Source: Lederbergia wuyishanensis
Lineage (GTDB): Bacteria > Bacillota > Bacilli > Bacillales > Bacillaceae_C
NCBI RefSeq assembly: GCF_022900255.1
Contig: NZ_JALIRM010000010.1
Span: 124,001-188,000 of the forward strand
Reading direction: 5' to 3'
Length of the DNA stretch: 64,000 bases
The notes under the pieces are model-generated. The model did not search any database. It was not told the DNA's origin and worked only from the letters and a program-made list of their open reading frames with translations. Shown piece after piece: positions 38,999 through 47,707 of the stretch (positions are counted from its first letter, which is position 1; each line of letters begins with the position of its first letter). The translations under genes and the position numbers were made by a program.

Positions 38999-40894
38999 AT
39001 GAATGAAAATACGTTTGAAAAATTACAATACAATGAACTAAAAGAGATTGTAAAATCTTATTGTGTAAGCGGACTGGGCAGGGAATTAATTGATAAATTA
39101 GTCCCTAGTTCAAGGTTGGAAATAGTAAAACATCGACTAATGGAAACATCGGAAGCTCGTACCATTCTGGATACAGGAGTAAGCGTACCTTTTATGGGTG
39201 TTTCCAACATTGAACATATCATTTCTAAAGTGGAAAAAGGCATTATTTTAGACCCAGCCGAGCTCTTAAATATTACCGATTTTTTAAAAGGCTGCCGAAG
39301 AATTAAAATGTTCATGTCCAGCAAAGAATTCTTTGCTCCGACCTTAGCGTCCTATGCTAAATCCATGACAGAATTCATGGGGATTGAAGAGGAAATTAAT
39401 TTTTCCATTAAAAATAATCAGGTCGATTCGGCCGCCAGCAAAGAACTTAAACGTGTTCGTTATCAAATTCAAACGGCTGAGCAAAAAATTAAAGAACGTT
39501 TAAATAAATTCCTAAACAGCAGCGCCAATCGAAACTATATTCAGGAATTCATCATTAGTGTAAAAGATGATCGCTATACAATCCCTATTAAAGCATCATA
39601 TAAAAATCAAGTACCCGGAACGATTATTGAAATATCTTCAAAAGGCACGACTGTCTTTATGGAACCGAGTGTGGTTGGAAAGTTAAGTGTTGAATTAGCA
39701 GTGCTCAAATCCGAAGAAGCCATGTTAGAATATCAAATACTTGCTACTTTAACTGGGTTAGTGGCAGAAAATCTCCAACCTATCAATATTAATATCGAGC
39801 TTATATCTCAGTACGATATGATATTCGCTAAAGGGAAATATAGCAGACAAGGGGATGGAATTGAACCAAACATTAATGACCACGGGGATATTAAATTAGT
39901 TAATTGCAAGCATCCACTATTATCAGGTCATGTTGTTCCGCTTCAATTTCAGATTGGCAGCAGTTATCGCAGCTTAATCATAACCGGCCCTAACGCCGGA
40001 GGAAAAACAATTGTACTGAAGACGATTGGTCTTGTTACATTGGCAACGATGTCTGGATTTCATATTACAGCTTCGAAAGAAACTGAAATTGCAGTATTTG
40101 ACAACGTCTTTGTAGATATTGGCGACAATCAGAGTTTAGAAAATGCACTTAGTACGTTCTCATCTCACATGAAGAACTTATCTGAGATCCTTCGTTCAGT
40201 AAACAATAATACATTGTTACTATTCGATGAAATTGGCAGTGGGACTGAACCAAATGAAGGAGCCGCTTTAGCTATCTCCCTCTTGGAAGAGTTTTATCTC
40301 AAAGGGTGTATTACCGTTGCGACAACACATTATGGAGAAATAAAACGATTCTCTGAAATGCATAGTGACTTTATGAATGCTGCCATGCAATTCAATCAAG
40401 AAACATTAGAACCTTTATTTAAACTGCTAATCGGGCAATCCGGAGACAGTAACGCCTTATGGATCTCTAGAAAGATGAATGTACCGGAAAATGTTCTAAA
40501 AAGAGCAGAAGATTATATGAAAAATAAAGAATATCGCTTAGAGCGATTAAATGAAAATAAAATTCGAAAAGCAAAAGTAGTTGTTGAAAAAGCGGAAAAC
40601 CATATCGACTATCAAAAAGGAGATCGCGTCAAACTGCTAGACCACGATGACTTCGGAATTGTGTATAGAGAAAAAGACGACTACCATAACGTCACCGTGT
40701 TTTATCAAAATCAATTGATGGAGGTAAATGAAAAGCGACTAGCTCTAGAGTTTAAAGCTGTAGAGTTATATCCAGCAGGTTATGACTTAGACACTTTATT
40801 CATAGATTATAAAACGAGAAAGCTCAATCACGATATTGAAAGAGGCTCGAAGAAAGCACTTCGTGAAATTCATAAAGAAATACGAAAAAAATAA
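38999..40894 (+). CDS. MutS2-like ATPase lacking the Smr nuclease domain
   Basis: The 631-residue protein aligns with MutS2. It has an N-terminal core and lever (about 1-300), then the ABC-type ATPase with Walker A GPNAGGKT (329-336), LSTFSSHMKN signature region, Walker B LLLFDEIGSGTEP and TTHYGEIK (His switch). A KOW-like beta segment follows at about 545-590 (YQKGDRVKLLDHDDFGIV). B. subtilis MutS2 is about 785 aa and ends in a Smr endonuclease domain; here the protein ends about 40 residues after the KOW-like part with no Smr motif (LDLHG). It is probably a paralog binding branched DNA or stalled ribosomes without cutting. GAGGAG precedes the ATG. Confidence 0.88.
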   Translation: MNENTFEKLQYNELKEIVKSYCVSGLGRELIDKLVPSSRLEIVKHRLMETSEARTILDTGVSVPFMGVSNIEHIISKVEKGIILDPAELLNITDFLKGCRRIKMFMSSKEFFAPTLASYAKSMTEFMGIEEEINFSIKNNQVDSAASKELKRVRYQIQTAEQKIKERLNKFLNSSANRNYIQEFIISVKDDRYTIPIKASYKNQVPGTIIEISSKGTTVFMEPSVVGKLSVELAVLKSEEAMLEYQILATLTGLVAENLQPININIELISQYDMIFAKGKYSRQGDGIEPNINDHGDIKLVNCKHPLLSGHVVPLQFQIGSSYRSLIITGPNAGGKTIVLKTIGLVTLATMSGFHITASKETEIAVFDNVFVDIGDNQSLENALSTFSSHMKNLSEILRSVNNNTLLLFDEIGSGTEPNEGAALAISLLEEFYLKGCITVATTHYGEIKRFSEMHSDFMNAAMQFNQETLEPLFKLLIGQSGDSNALWISRKMNVPENVLKRAEDYMKNKEYRLERLNENKIRKAKVVVEKAENHIDYQKGDRVKLLDHDDFGIVYREKDDYHNVTVFYQNQLMEVNEKRLALEFKAVELYPAGYDLDTLFIDYKTRKLNHDIERGSKKALREIHKEIRKK

Positions 40895-41024
40895 GTGATA
40901 CAGAAGAAGATAGCCAAGATAATAAATTTTCAAAAGCTATTGAATCTTTCAAAACGAAATGTTATTTTTAACCACGCAAGATTTTAATAACGCTAAAAAG
41001 ATAAATAACTTGAAAGCTGGTTTG

Positions 41025-41489
41025 ATGATGAACTATAGTCCAATTCTTATTATTATAATCCTTGTTGCTGCTTTGATTTTTTATCGTCAAATCATCTCAA
41101 TGTTCAAACCTATTAGGGGTAAAGGAACGAGGATCATTGCAACTCTATTTTTGTTAACACCAGGATACGCACTAATTATGAATCCCAATGCTGATGTAAC
41201 ACCTACAGAGGTAACTGTCGCGTTATTGATAGGTTGTGTTTTCTCCATCCCTTTGATCTTTACGACTAGCTACGAACGACGGGAAGACGGAATGATTTAT
41301 GTAAAGAAAAGTCTGGCATTCGTTGTTATATTTCTATTGCTTTTCGCCATGAGATGGACCATTCGTGGAATCATTGATATGGATTCGGATTCAAGAATGC
41401 TACTCTTCTTCGTCACTGCATGTAGTTATCTAATTCCTTGGAAAGTTTCTAGTTATTTTAAGTTTCGTAAAGTATATGTATCAAAATAA
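41025..41489 (+). CDS. CcdC/DUF1453 family membrane protein
   Basis: The 155-residue protein has four or five membrane helices and the CcdC-like features PIRGKGTRI (about 29-37) after helix 1 and SYERREDGMIYVKKS in the middle. CcdC lies in the cytochrome c maturation locus in B. subtilis but is not essential for it, and its role is unclear. I start at the tandem ATG (41025/41028), because the longer frame from 40959 has no ribosome site and adds an unconserved leader. A terminator follows at 41521-41548. Confidence 0.75.
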   Translation: MMNYSPILIIIILVAALIFYRQIISMFKPIRGKGTRIIATLFLLTPGYALIMNPNADVTPTEVTVALLIGCVFSIPLIFTTSYERREDGMIYVKKSLAFVVIFLLLFAMRWTIRGIIDMDSDSRMLLFFVTACSYLIPWKVSSYFKFRKVYVSK

Positions 41490-41520
41490 TATTAGTAATT
41501 TTGGATTGCATTCGTCAGAC

Positions 41521-41548
41521 AATAAGGGACTTAGAGAAGTCCCTTATT
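41521..41548 (+). terminator. terminator of the ccdC-like gene
   Basis: This perfect 12-bp stem AATAAGGGACTT / AAGTCCCTTATT with a 4-nt loop is followed by TTAATATTT. Confidence 0.85.
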
Positions 41549-41783
41549 TTAATATTTGTTTTGATAAAATATACATTACTTTTAACATTAAATGTTTATA
41601 ATCAGGAGGTTATTCCGTCTGTAGTTCCTCTTAAACACTATCAACCTCTTATAGCAAATAGTATTTCTGTTTTGATGAATTTATCTTTAACGTATATACT
41701 GGCTGATATTAGAATAAATACCTCAAAGTCTTTCAAACCTGAATACTCGTAAGATTTTTTAACTATTAAATAGGAGCTGTAAA

Positions 41784-43001
41784 ATGAATAAAAAGAATCC
41801 GATTAGATTTGCCCTCTTGTTAGCAGCCTTTTCTGCATTAGGGCCATTTACTTTTGATATGTATCTTCCGGCATTTCCACAATTGACCGAGTTTTTTGGA
41901 ACAAGTGCATCTGCCATCCAAGTAAGTATAACTGCCTGCTTATTAGGAGTTGGTGTAGGGCAGATCGTCATGGGGCCCTTGAGTGATGTTCATGGAAGAC
42001 GTAAACCTTTATGGATAGCAATGATTGTTTACGCCATTGCTTCTTTCGGATGTGCTTTGTCGCCAAACATTGCTACTTTTATAGCTTTACGATTTTTACA
42101 AGGATTTGCGGCATCCGCTGGAATGGTCATTTCCCGTGCAATTGTTCGTGATTTATATAGTGGAGTTGAGTTAACGAAGTTTTTTTCACTCCTTACGATG
42201 ATTGGTAATCTCGCTCCTTTACTCGCACCGATTGCGGGAAGTGCTGTCATTTCTTTTTCTACATGGAATGGAGTATTTATTTTTCTAGGGCTTCTTGGAA
42301 TATTTTTAACAAGCATCACTACATGGAAATTAAAAGAAACCTTGCAAGTCGAAAAACGTGTTCCTAGCAACTTTTCGGAGTTATTGCGTAACTTTAAAAC
42401 ATTAATTCAAAATAGGACATTTATGGGCTATGCACTGGCACAAGGAATTATGATGGCAGGTATCTTTGCCTACATTTCTGGAACTCCATTTATCTATCAA
42501 AAGATATACGGGGTGTCACCCCAAGTATTTGCGATGTTATTTGCAATGAATGGAATTAGTTTAATTATAGGAGCGCAGACTGTTAGACGACTAGCAGGAC
42601 GGATACCAGAAAGTCGAATTCTACTAATTGGGATGTCCATGGCTTTTATCACGAGTGCAGCTGTTTTGATCGTAGTCCTTTCTCATGGACCATTATTTTC
42701 TTTGGTTATCCCTCTCTTTTTATTTGTCGCATCACTTGGTTTAATTGGTCCGGTCACTTTTACATTAGCGATGGAGTCGCAAGGGCACATTGCAGGTAGT
42801 GCAGCGGGACTTCTAGGTGTGCTTCCGTTTTTATTAGGTTCTATTACTTCCCCACTTGTGGGGATTGCAGGTGAATATTCTGCGATACCTTTCGGAGTTA
42901 TTATTTTTACAACTAGCTTTCTAGCCATCATCAACTACGTACTCCTTGTTAAAAAGGATAAAACAGTGGGGGCTTCCGAGAAACAAGCGCTTAATCATTA
43001 A
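41784..43001 (+). CDS. Bcr/CflA-type MFS multidrug efflux transporter
   Basis: The 405-residue, 12-helix DHA1 major facilitator has the Bcr/CflA hallmarks FTFDMYLPAFPQL (about 22-34), motif A GPLSDVHGRRKPL (about 65-77) and RFLQGFAASAGMVISRAIVRD (about 105-125, two segments). LAPLLAPIAGS follows. Related pumps export bicyclomycin, chloramphenicol or sulfonamides. The substrate here is unknown. The ribosome site is TAGGAGCTGTAAA. No regulator is adjacent, and expression may be constitutive or under distant control. Confidence 0.9.
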   Translation: MNKKNPIRFALLLAAFSALGPFTFDMYLPAFPQLTEFFGTSASAIQVSITACLLGVGVGQIVMGPLSDVHGRRKPLWIAMIVYAIASFGCALSPNIATFIALRFLQGFAASAGMVISRAIVRDLYSGVELTKFFSLLTMIGNLAPLLAPIAGSAVISFSTWNGVFIFLGLLGIFLTSITTWKLKETLQVEKRVPSNFSELLRNFKTLIQNRTFMGYALAQGIMMAGIFAYISGTPFIYQKIYGVSPQVFAMLFAMNGISLIIGAQTVRRLAGRIPESRILLIGMSMAFITSAAVLIVVLSHGPLFSLVIPLFLFVASLGLIGPVTFTLAMESQGHIAGSAAGLLGVLPFLLGSITSPLVGIAGEYSAIPFGVIIFTTSFLAIINYVLLVKKDKTVGASEKQALNH

Positions 43002-43166
43002 GTCGGAGACAAGATTTATTTAATAATTAGCACTTTATAAAGACGCTGTCTACAATTGGATAACGCACTTGTAGTTCACAACCTTCTTGTCTTTCACCAT
43101 CGCTCTAGATCCTGAAACACAGTTTGAGTAAAAACAACTCAAAAATCATAGATTAGGAGTAACTAA

Positions 43167-43700
43167 ATGAACATTAAAACAGAACGATTACTCATTAGAA
43201 ACTTTGAACCTAGTGATTGGAAGGCTCTTTATGAATACACTTCCAATCCTAAAGTCATGTACTACCTTCCAGAATCTGTGTTTTCCGAGGAGGACGCAAA
43301 AAACTTCATCGATAAAAACACTGGTGAGAAGGCTGAAAAATTCCCTGTTGTTCTTCTTAAGGAAAATAAGTTGATTGGCCATATTGTCTTTTTTAAATAT
43401 TTTGGGGAACATACTTATGAAATTGGCTGGGTTTTTAACCCCGAATATTATAATAAAGGTTATGCTTCTGAAGCTGCATATGCATTGTTGAAATATGGAT
43501 TTGAAACTATGAAATTACATCGAATAATAGCTACTTGCCAGCCTGAAAACACCGGTTCTTACAGAGTAATGGAAAAAATCGGCATGCGAAGGGAAGGACA
43601 TTTCAAAAAATGTATCCCTCATGGCCATGAATGGTGGGATGAATATTACTATGCCATTTTGGCTGAGGAATGGGGGCAAGGCCAGAGTTCAATTCACTAA
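43167..43700 (+). CDS. GNAT acetyltransferase, RimJ/RimL-like
   Basis: This 177-residue GNAT_3-type N-acetyltransferase starts with TERLLIRNFEPSDWKALYEY. It has the acetyl-CoA-binding region NPEYYNKGYASEAAYALLKY (about 93-112) and the motif B segment HRIIATCQPENTGSYRVMEK (about 120-139), which is the usual C-terminal GNAT signature. Likely targets are ribosomal-protein N-termini or small molecules; the family cannot be resolved further. TTAGGAGTAACTAA precedes the ATG, and a terminator follows immediately. Confidence 0.9.
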   Translation: MNIKTERLLIRNFEPSDWKALYEYTSNPKVMYYLPESVFSEEDAKNFIDKNTGEKAEKFPVVLLKENKLIGHIVFFKYFGEHTYEIGWVFNPEYYNKGYASEAAYALLKYGFETMKLHRIIATCQPENTGSYRVMEKIGMRREGHFKKCIPHGHEWWDEYYYAILAEEWGQGQSSIH

Positions 43701-43713
43701 TGGATTGAACTCT
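43684..43713 (+). terminator. terminator of the GNAT gene
   Basis: AGAGTTCAAT / ATTGAACTCT with a 10-nt loop overlaps the end of the gene and is followed by seven T. Confidence 0.9.
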
Positions 43714-43757
43714 TTTTTTATGGTGGGTAAAATAATTAAAATCTATTAATCGGAAAA

Positions 43758-43777
43758 CTAATTAAACGTTTGATTAG
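43758..43777. repeat. intergenic palindrome, copy 1 (AAACGTTT core)
   Basis: CTAATTAAACGTTTGATTAG is a near-perfect palindrome with one mismatch pair. Identical-core copies TAATCAAACGTTTGATTA occur at 50344-50361 and 62126-62143. Upstream ATCGGAAAAC resembles ATCGGAAACC before copy 3. Confidence 0.6.
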
Positions 43778-43990
43778 AAATAAGAAAAAAGGAAGATTTA
43801 CTACTACCCCTCTTTCTCAAAGCTTCGATCATGATTCCAATGTTAACAGGCATAACCCATCTTTCTTAATAATGATATCATCGTTAATCAGCTTTAAGTT
43901 AGTTACCTTCAATTGTGACAATATCTTATGGATACATGTGGTATAATCAGCCCAATAATAAGCTACAAATGGAGAAGGATGAGGATAATT

Positions 43991-44806
43991 ATGAATGATA
44001 TTCGTACCAATAATGTAGTTCGTTTTTTAGGATATAGTCAGCTCTATGATCAAAATCGTCCAATTCCACCGTCTGATATCGTCAAAATTTTAACGAGATA
44101 TTTTTCTAAGCGGCCTAATCGGGTTGTAGATGTCGGCTGTGGAACGGGATTGTCTACCTTCATCTGGTTAAATCATGCAGACGAGATAATCGGGGTTGAA
44201 CCAAATGATGATATGAGAAAAACGGCTATTTCTCAATGGCGTGCACAACAGGAGCCAGAAAATCTTAGGTTTATGAAGGGTCTTTCTTATCATTTGGAAT
44301 TGGAATCTGAATCAGTAGATATCCTTACTTGTTCCCAATCCTTTCATTGGATGGATCCACAGCCCACTTTGCGAGAGTTTGCTCGTGTCCTTTGCAAAGG
44401 TGGTGTCTTTGCAGCCTATGATTGTGACTGGCCCCCGACTTTTACGAAAGAGATTGAAGAGAGTTATCAAGCCTTAGTTTCTCATGCTGAATCACGTGTT
44501 GCCGAACTTGCACAAGCTAATCAATTAGCCTTTAAATGGAATAAAGAAAAACACCTTCAACAAATTCGAGATTCTGGTTTATTCCCATTTTCCAAAGAAA
44601 TTGTTTTTCATCATTGGGAACGTTGTGATGCAACTCGATACGCCAATATTGCCTTAAGCCAAGGTGGAGTACAGACTGCATTAAAATTAGGTGCGAATGA
44701 TTTACAAGATGCAATCAATGAATTCAAAAGACAAGTTAACCTAGCATTTGATGATCAATCTCAAGATATTCTATTTAGTTATCGCATGCGTATTGGAATT
44801 AAATAA
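43991..44806 (+). CDS. class I SAM-dependent methyltransferase
   Basis: The 271-residue (from ATG 43991) methyltransferase has motif I VVDVGCGTGLSTFIW (about 40-54), acidic GVEPNDDM (about 64-71), and the SQSFHWMDPQPTLREFARVL segment typical of the Tam/YcgJ-like group. GGVFAAYDCDW follows. The substrate is unknown. I chose ATG 43991 because AAGGATGAGG precedes it; the upstream ATG at 43928 has no ribosome site. A TATAAT at 43942-43947 lies between the two ATGs, which also argues for the downstream start. Confidence 0.86.
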   Translation: MNDIRTNNVVRFLGYSQLYDQNRPIPPSDIVKILTRYFSKRPNRVVDVGCGTGLSTFIWLNHADEIIGVEPNDDMRKTAISQWRAQQEPENLRFMKGLSYHLELESESVDILTCSQSFHWMDPQPTLREFARVLCKGGVFAAYDCDWPPTFTKEIEESYQALVSHAESRVAELAQANQLAFKWNKEKHLQQIRDSGLFPFSKEIVFHHWERCDATRYANIALSQGGVQTALKLGANDLQDAINEFKRQVNLAFDDQSQDILFSYRMRIGIK

Positions 44807-44891
44807 CCTCACTTCATGATGAATATTAAATTTAAACTTTTATGTAAGTAAAAAAGATGCCATATTCTATTGAGCTATCCATTAATAAAGA

Positions 44892-45050
44892 GGGGCTGTC
44901 TGATAAGTCCCTAAAATAAACCAAGTGGAGAAAAACAGTTTACTCCACCTGAATTTTACCTGAAAGTAGCTGATGGATAATAGCTACTTCCAGGAGATTG
45001 CGGGCTAATGCCATATCCATGTGACCTTTTCAAGTCCTCGCAATAGAGAA
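44892..45050 (-). mobile_element. remnant of an IS (IS1182-like) with one terminal repeat
   Basis: The plus-strand left end GGGGCTGTCTGATAAGTCCC resembles the terminal inverted repeats of IS1182/IS5-like elements. Reading inwards on the minus strand, a frame ends GHMDMALARNLLEVAIIHQL then LSGKIQVE and TAA, like a DDE transposase C-terminus (MALARN resembles the usual alAhNlrk). The rest of the element is missing. It sits in the gap between the methyltransferase and the anti-sigma gene. Confidence 0.5.
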
Positions 45051-45051
45051 T

Positions 45052-45082
45052 AAAAAACGTCAGAAAGACTCTGACGTTTACG
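45052..45082 (-). terminator. terminator of the sigma/anti-sigma operon 1
   Basis: On the minus strand AAACGTCAGAGT pairs with CTTTCTGACGTTT and is followed by a T run, ending just after the anti-sigma stop. Confidence 0.85.
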
Positions 45083-45087
45083 TTACT

Positions 45088-45825
45088 TTATTGAGTTGGC
45101 ATAAAAGCTACTCTCCAAACTCCATTTTCGTCTTTTACCATTTTGAAACCGGATTTGATTTCTGAATTGTCATTTGAATCATATTCGATATAACCCTCAT
45201 AATCGCTTGTTTGCACGAAGTTTCCTTTGTCAATGTTCTTGTAACGTTCGAAGTTCTGTTCATTGGTACCTCTATGCGATTCAGGAATTTTTTCATCCTC
45301 TTCTTTTGACCACTGAATGTAGTCTGGTCTATCCGTATATAAGGCGTATTGCACATTATACTTTTTATCGAAACCTGCTTTAATATATAACTTCGCAATA
45401 CTAATAGGTCCCAATCCTTTTAAATATGTTAAGTCTAAATTACTTTGAAAATTATTATACGCCTTTTCTTCATCAGATGTTAATTCAAATGGGGGTAGAG
45501 AAGTTTCATTATTTGAAATTTCTTCTGATGGATTAACTACTGTTCCGTTTTTTTCCGTTTCTATTATTCTTGCATTACTTTCTTGGTCCCCTTTAAACAA
45601 ATGAAGTTGGGTACCTACGAAAAGGGAAATTCCTATGAAGAAAACAGCAGCTACTGTTAAACTTAATAGAGAAATAAATCTATTTTTAAACGGTGAAACG
45701 TCTTGTTTATGCATGGAATTTTTAATGGAGAAGAGAACCTTTTGTTCCAACTCATCACTAAAATAAATATCCCGTAAAACAGTTTTATTCATTTTTTCTT
45801 TAATATTTATTAGTTTACCATTCAT
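45088..45825 (-). CDS. membrane anti-sigma factor candidate (with sigma at 45815-46369)
   Basis: The 245-residue protein has a cytoplasmic N-terminus (about 1-50), a single membrane helix (about 51-70, ISLLSLTVAAVFFIGISLFV) and an extracytoplasmic domain (about 75-245). The outer part is rich in Asp, Glu and Tyr. Single-pass topology and an 11-bp overlap with an ECF sigma gene make it the likely cognate anti-sigma factor. It has no HXXXCXXC zinc finger in the N-terminus, so it is a non-ZAS type, and the sigma-binding mode cannot be told. The outer domain presumably senses envelope signals. No family name is certain. Confidence 0.72.
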   Translation of the reverse strand: MNGKLINIKEKMNKTVLRDIYFSDELEQKVLFSIKNSMHKQDVSPFKNRFISLLSLTVAAVFFIGISLFVGTQLHLFKGDQESNARIIETEKNGTVVNPSEEISNNETSLPPFELTSDEEKAYNNFQSNLDLTYLKGLGPISIAKLYIKAGFDKKYNVQYALYTDRPDYIQWSKEEDEKIPESHRGTNEQNFERYKNIDKGNFVQTSDYEGYIEYDSNDNSEIKSGFKMVKDENGVWRVAFMPTQ

Positions 45826-46369
45826 TGATTGACGACGCTCCCTCTAATAATTTTTTTAAATGGAGACGAGCTCTGTGTAATCTAGTTTTAATTGTGTTCG
45901 GTTTTGCATTCAATAAAACCGAAATTTCTTCAATCGTAAACTCTTGATAATAATATAAAATAATAACTTCTCTTAATTTTACTGGTAGTTCCATTAATTG
46001 CTGAGATAATACCTGACTTTCTTCATCTCTTTGCAATTGACTCGATGGAACAACTTTTTTGTTTTCAAAGTAGTTAGTGATCAGCAAATTTTTATATGAC
46101 CAACTTTTTAAAATATCTTTACATCTGTTCACAGTAATTTTTATGATCCAGGTTTTATAAGACGAATCATTTCGAAACGTATCCATTTTTTCATAGCATT
46201 TAATAAACACATCTTGTGCCACATCTTCTGCCAACTGCTTTTGTTTGAGATAAGTATAAGCTACCCTGATTACATCATTACCATAAGTCCTCATTAACCA
46301 TTTTAATTTCTCATTTCTATTTAAATAATAAGGAGGTTCTATTTCGGAATTATTTACCTCTTCAATCAT
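45815..46369 (-). CDS. ECF (sigma-70 group 4) RNA polymerase sigma factor
   Basis: This 184-residue sigma factor has region 2 (DVIRVAYTYLKQKQLAEDVAQDVFIKCYEK, about 31-60 in several motifs; WIIKITVNRCKDIL) and region 4 (LPVKLREVIILYYYQEFTIE then EISVLLNAKPNTIKTRLHRA, about 128-168). It is of the SigV/SigM/SigW size class. An ECF-type promoter (GAACCT, 15-bp spacer, CGTC) sits just before the gene, so it probably autoregulates. The downstream overlapping gene encodes its likely anti-sigma. GGGGGAGAAAT precedes the ATG. Confidence 0.9.
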   Translation of the reverse strand: MIEEVNNSEIEPPYYLNRNEKLKWLMRTYGNDVIRVAYTYLKQKQLAEDVAQDVFIKCYEKMDTFRNDSSYKTWIIKITVNRCKDILKSWSYKNLLITNYFENKKVVPSSQLQRDEESQVLSQQLMELPVKLREVIILYYYQEFTIEEISVLLNAKPNTIKTRLHRARLHLKKLLEGASSINEW

Positions 46370-46401
46370 ATTTCTCCCCCATTAATGATGTTTAGTATAT
46401 T

Positions 46402-46426
46402 GACGATTCTCAATCCAATTAGGTTC
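46402..46426 (-). promoter_or_regulatory. ECF-type autoregulatory promoter of sigma operon 1
   Basis: On the minus strand GAACCT (46421-46426) and CGTC (46402-46405) are separated by 15 bp, close to the GAAC-N16-CGTC pattern of Bacillus ECF sigmas. It lies 33 bp before the sigma ATG. Confidence 0.72.
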
Positions 46427-46506
46427 TATTTTAAGAAAAAATAAATAATGCCCAGAGATGCCGGCAGGTTCTTACTTGTTAAGAATAATTTCTCGTTGCT
46501 AACTAA

Positions 46507-46552
46507 AAAAAAACGAATCCTTCTAAAGATTTTCATCTTAAGGAAGGATTCG
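46507..46552 (-). terminator. terminator of the small zinc-ribbon gene
   Basis: GCGAATCCTTCC arm pairs with GAAGGATTCG around a loop and is followed by a long T run on the minus strand. Confidence 0.85.
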
Positions 46553-46573
46553 CAATTGTTAATAGCCATACGA

Positions 46574-46783
46574 TTAGCGTGATGCTTTTGGCGGCTGGCA
46601 CACGTCACATTTACGTTGGTTATTATTTTTGAATTTCGTAAATGTTTTTTCAAAGTTGCTACCACAGGCACATTTAAAAAGTAACTTTTGAGAAAAACCG
46701 TGATATTCCGTCGTTAGCAACTTACTATCTGAATTGTTCTCAACAAATTCTTTAATTTTATCAATCGTCCATCGTTTATTCAT
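46574..46783 (-). CDS. small zinc-ribbon protein, 69 residues
   Basis: The product has an N-terminal MNKRWTIDKIKEFVENN helix and a treble-clef or zinc-ribbon motif KCACGSNFEKTF ... KCDVCQPPKASR, giving a Cys-x-Cys plus Cys-x2-Cys metal site. Similar ribbons occur at the start of phage and homing-type HNH proteins and in small Bacillus proteins with unknown roles. The ATG has an excellent ACGGAGGTGTAAGAGA ribosome site, and a terminator follows, so expression is likely. It is monocistronic. The function is unknown; nucleic-acid binding is a guess. Confidence 0.75.
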   Translation of the reverse strand: MNKRWTIDKIKEFVENNSDSKLLTTEYHGFSQKLLFKCACGSNFEKTFTKFKNNNQRKCDVCQPPKASR

Positions 46784-46943
46784 TCTCTTACACCTCCGTA
46801 TTTTACTTTAGACGGAGGCTCTTGGCATCCGTTTAATTATAGTCAAAATCGCAATTATCCTAGGTTCCTTATTCTAACATGATTTGACCACACAATTAAA
46901 CAGGTGGAAGTGTTTCCTAATCTAATATGGATTGTTTTCTAAG

Positions 46944-47705
46944 TCAATCTAATTCAGGAACCTCTAATTGTTCCTTCTCCAATATCATTAAAAAATCCAA
47001 ATTCACATTATCATTTGAATATGAGCCCCCTCCACTGAATGACCGTTCTGGAAAAGATTCTTTATTTGTTTGATCATATGAAATCCAACCAAAATGTACG
47101 TATTGTTCCGTGAAAATATCGTTAAAAAACAGATTAGGCTGTTTTGCTGACTCTACTTTTATAAATGTATTCATGAAGGAAACCCATTCTTCTGGCAGTT
47201 GCAGCGCTCCGTAAGGCTTTTCACGAAGGGAAACACTTTCCTCCATTTGTACCTTTGGGTAGTAAAACTCCTTCCCTTCAGTGACGAGGTATCCTCTGTC
47301 TTTTAACATATAAAAATCAATAGCACTTAAATGATCTTCAGGGTGAATATTCCACACGAAATGATACGATGAAGGATTATTTCTATCAACCTTCCATAAT
47401 CTTGGCTCCCCACTCGCATCAATAAACGCAACTCTCCATTTATGTTTTTTCCACACCCAATAGCTTAAGCCGTAATGACTTTCATTAGATATAAAAGGTA
47501 CTAATACATGCCGCTCATCCACCGGAATAGTATCTTGAATAACAGTGGCAGCTGCTTCGGGAAAGATTTTATTAATCTCTTCAACTAATTGTTCTTTGTT
47601 AGGAAAAGAAACGGGCTTCGAAAAATAAAACCAATATGTAAGTGCTGATGACAGCATAAATATTATCCCTATTCCTACAAACATCAATAGTTTTTTCTTA
47701 TCCAT
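46944..47705 (-). CDS. membrane-anchored protein of unknown function (operon with 47708-48433)
   Basis: The 253-residue protein has one N-terminal anchor (about 7-27, MFVGIGIIFMLSSALTYWFYF) and an outer or luminal domain rich in Trp, Tyr and Phe (about 30-253). Segments include YGLSYWVWKKHKWRVAFIDA, SYHFVWNIHPEDHL and HFGWISYDQTN, giving a beta-rich appearance. It follows the next membrane gene with a 2-bp gap, so the two are co-translated. No family is recognised. They may form a small envelope complex. Confidence 0.72.
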   Translation of the reverse strand: MDKKKLLMFVGIGIIFMLSSALTYWFYFSKPVSFPNKEQLVEEINKIFPEAAATVIQDTIPVDERHVLVPFISNESHYGLSYWVWKKHKWRVAFIDASGEPRLWKVDRNNPSSYHFVWNIHPEDHLSAIDFYMLKDRGYLVTEGKEFYYPKVQMEESVSLREKPYGALQLPEEWVSFMNTFIKVESAKQPNLFFNDIFTEQYVHFGWISYDQTNKESFPERSFSGGGSYSNDNVNLDFLMILEKEQLEVPELD

Positions 47706-47707
47706 CT

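Noticed and set aside
41501-41752. 83-codon plus-strand frame after the ccdC-like gene
   Set aside because: It reads through the terminator at 41521-41548 and has no ribosome site or family match.
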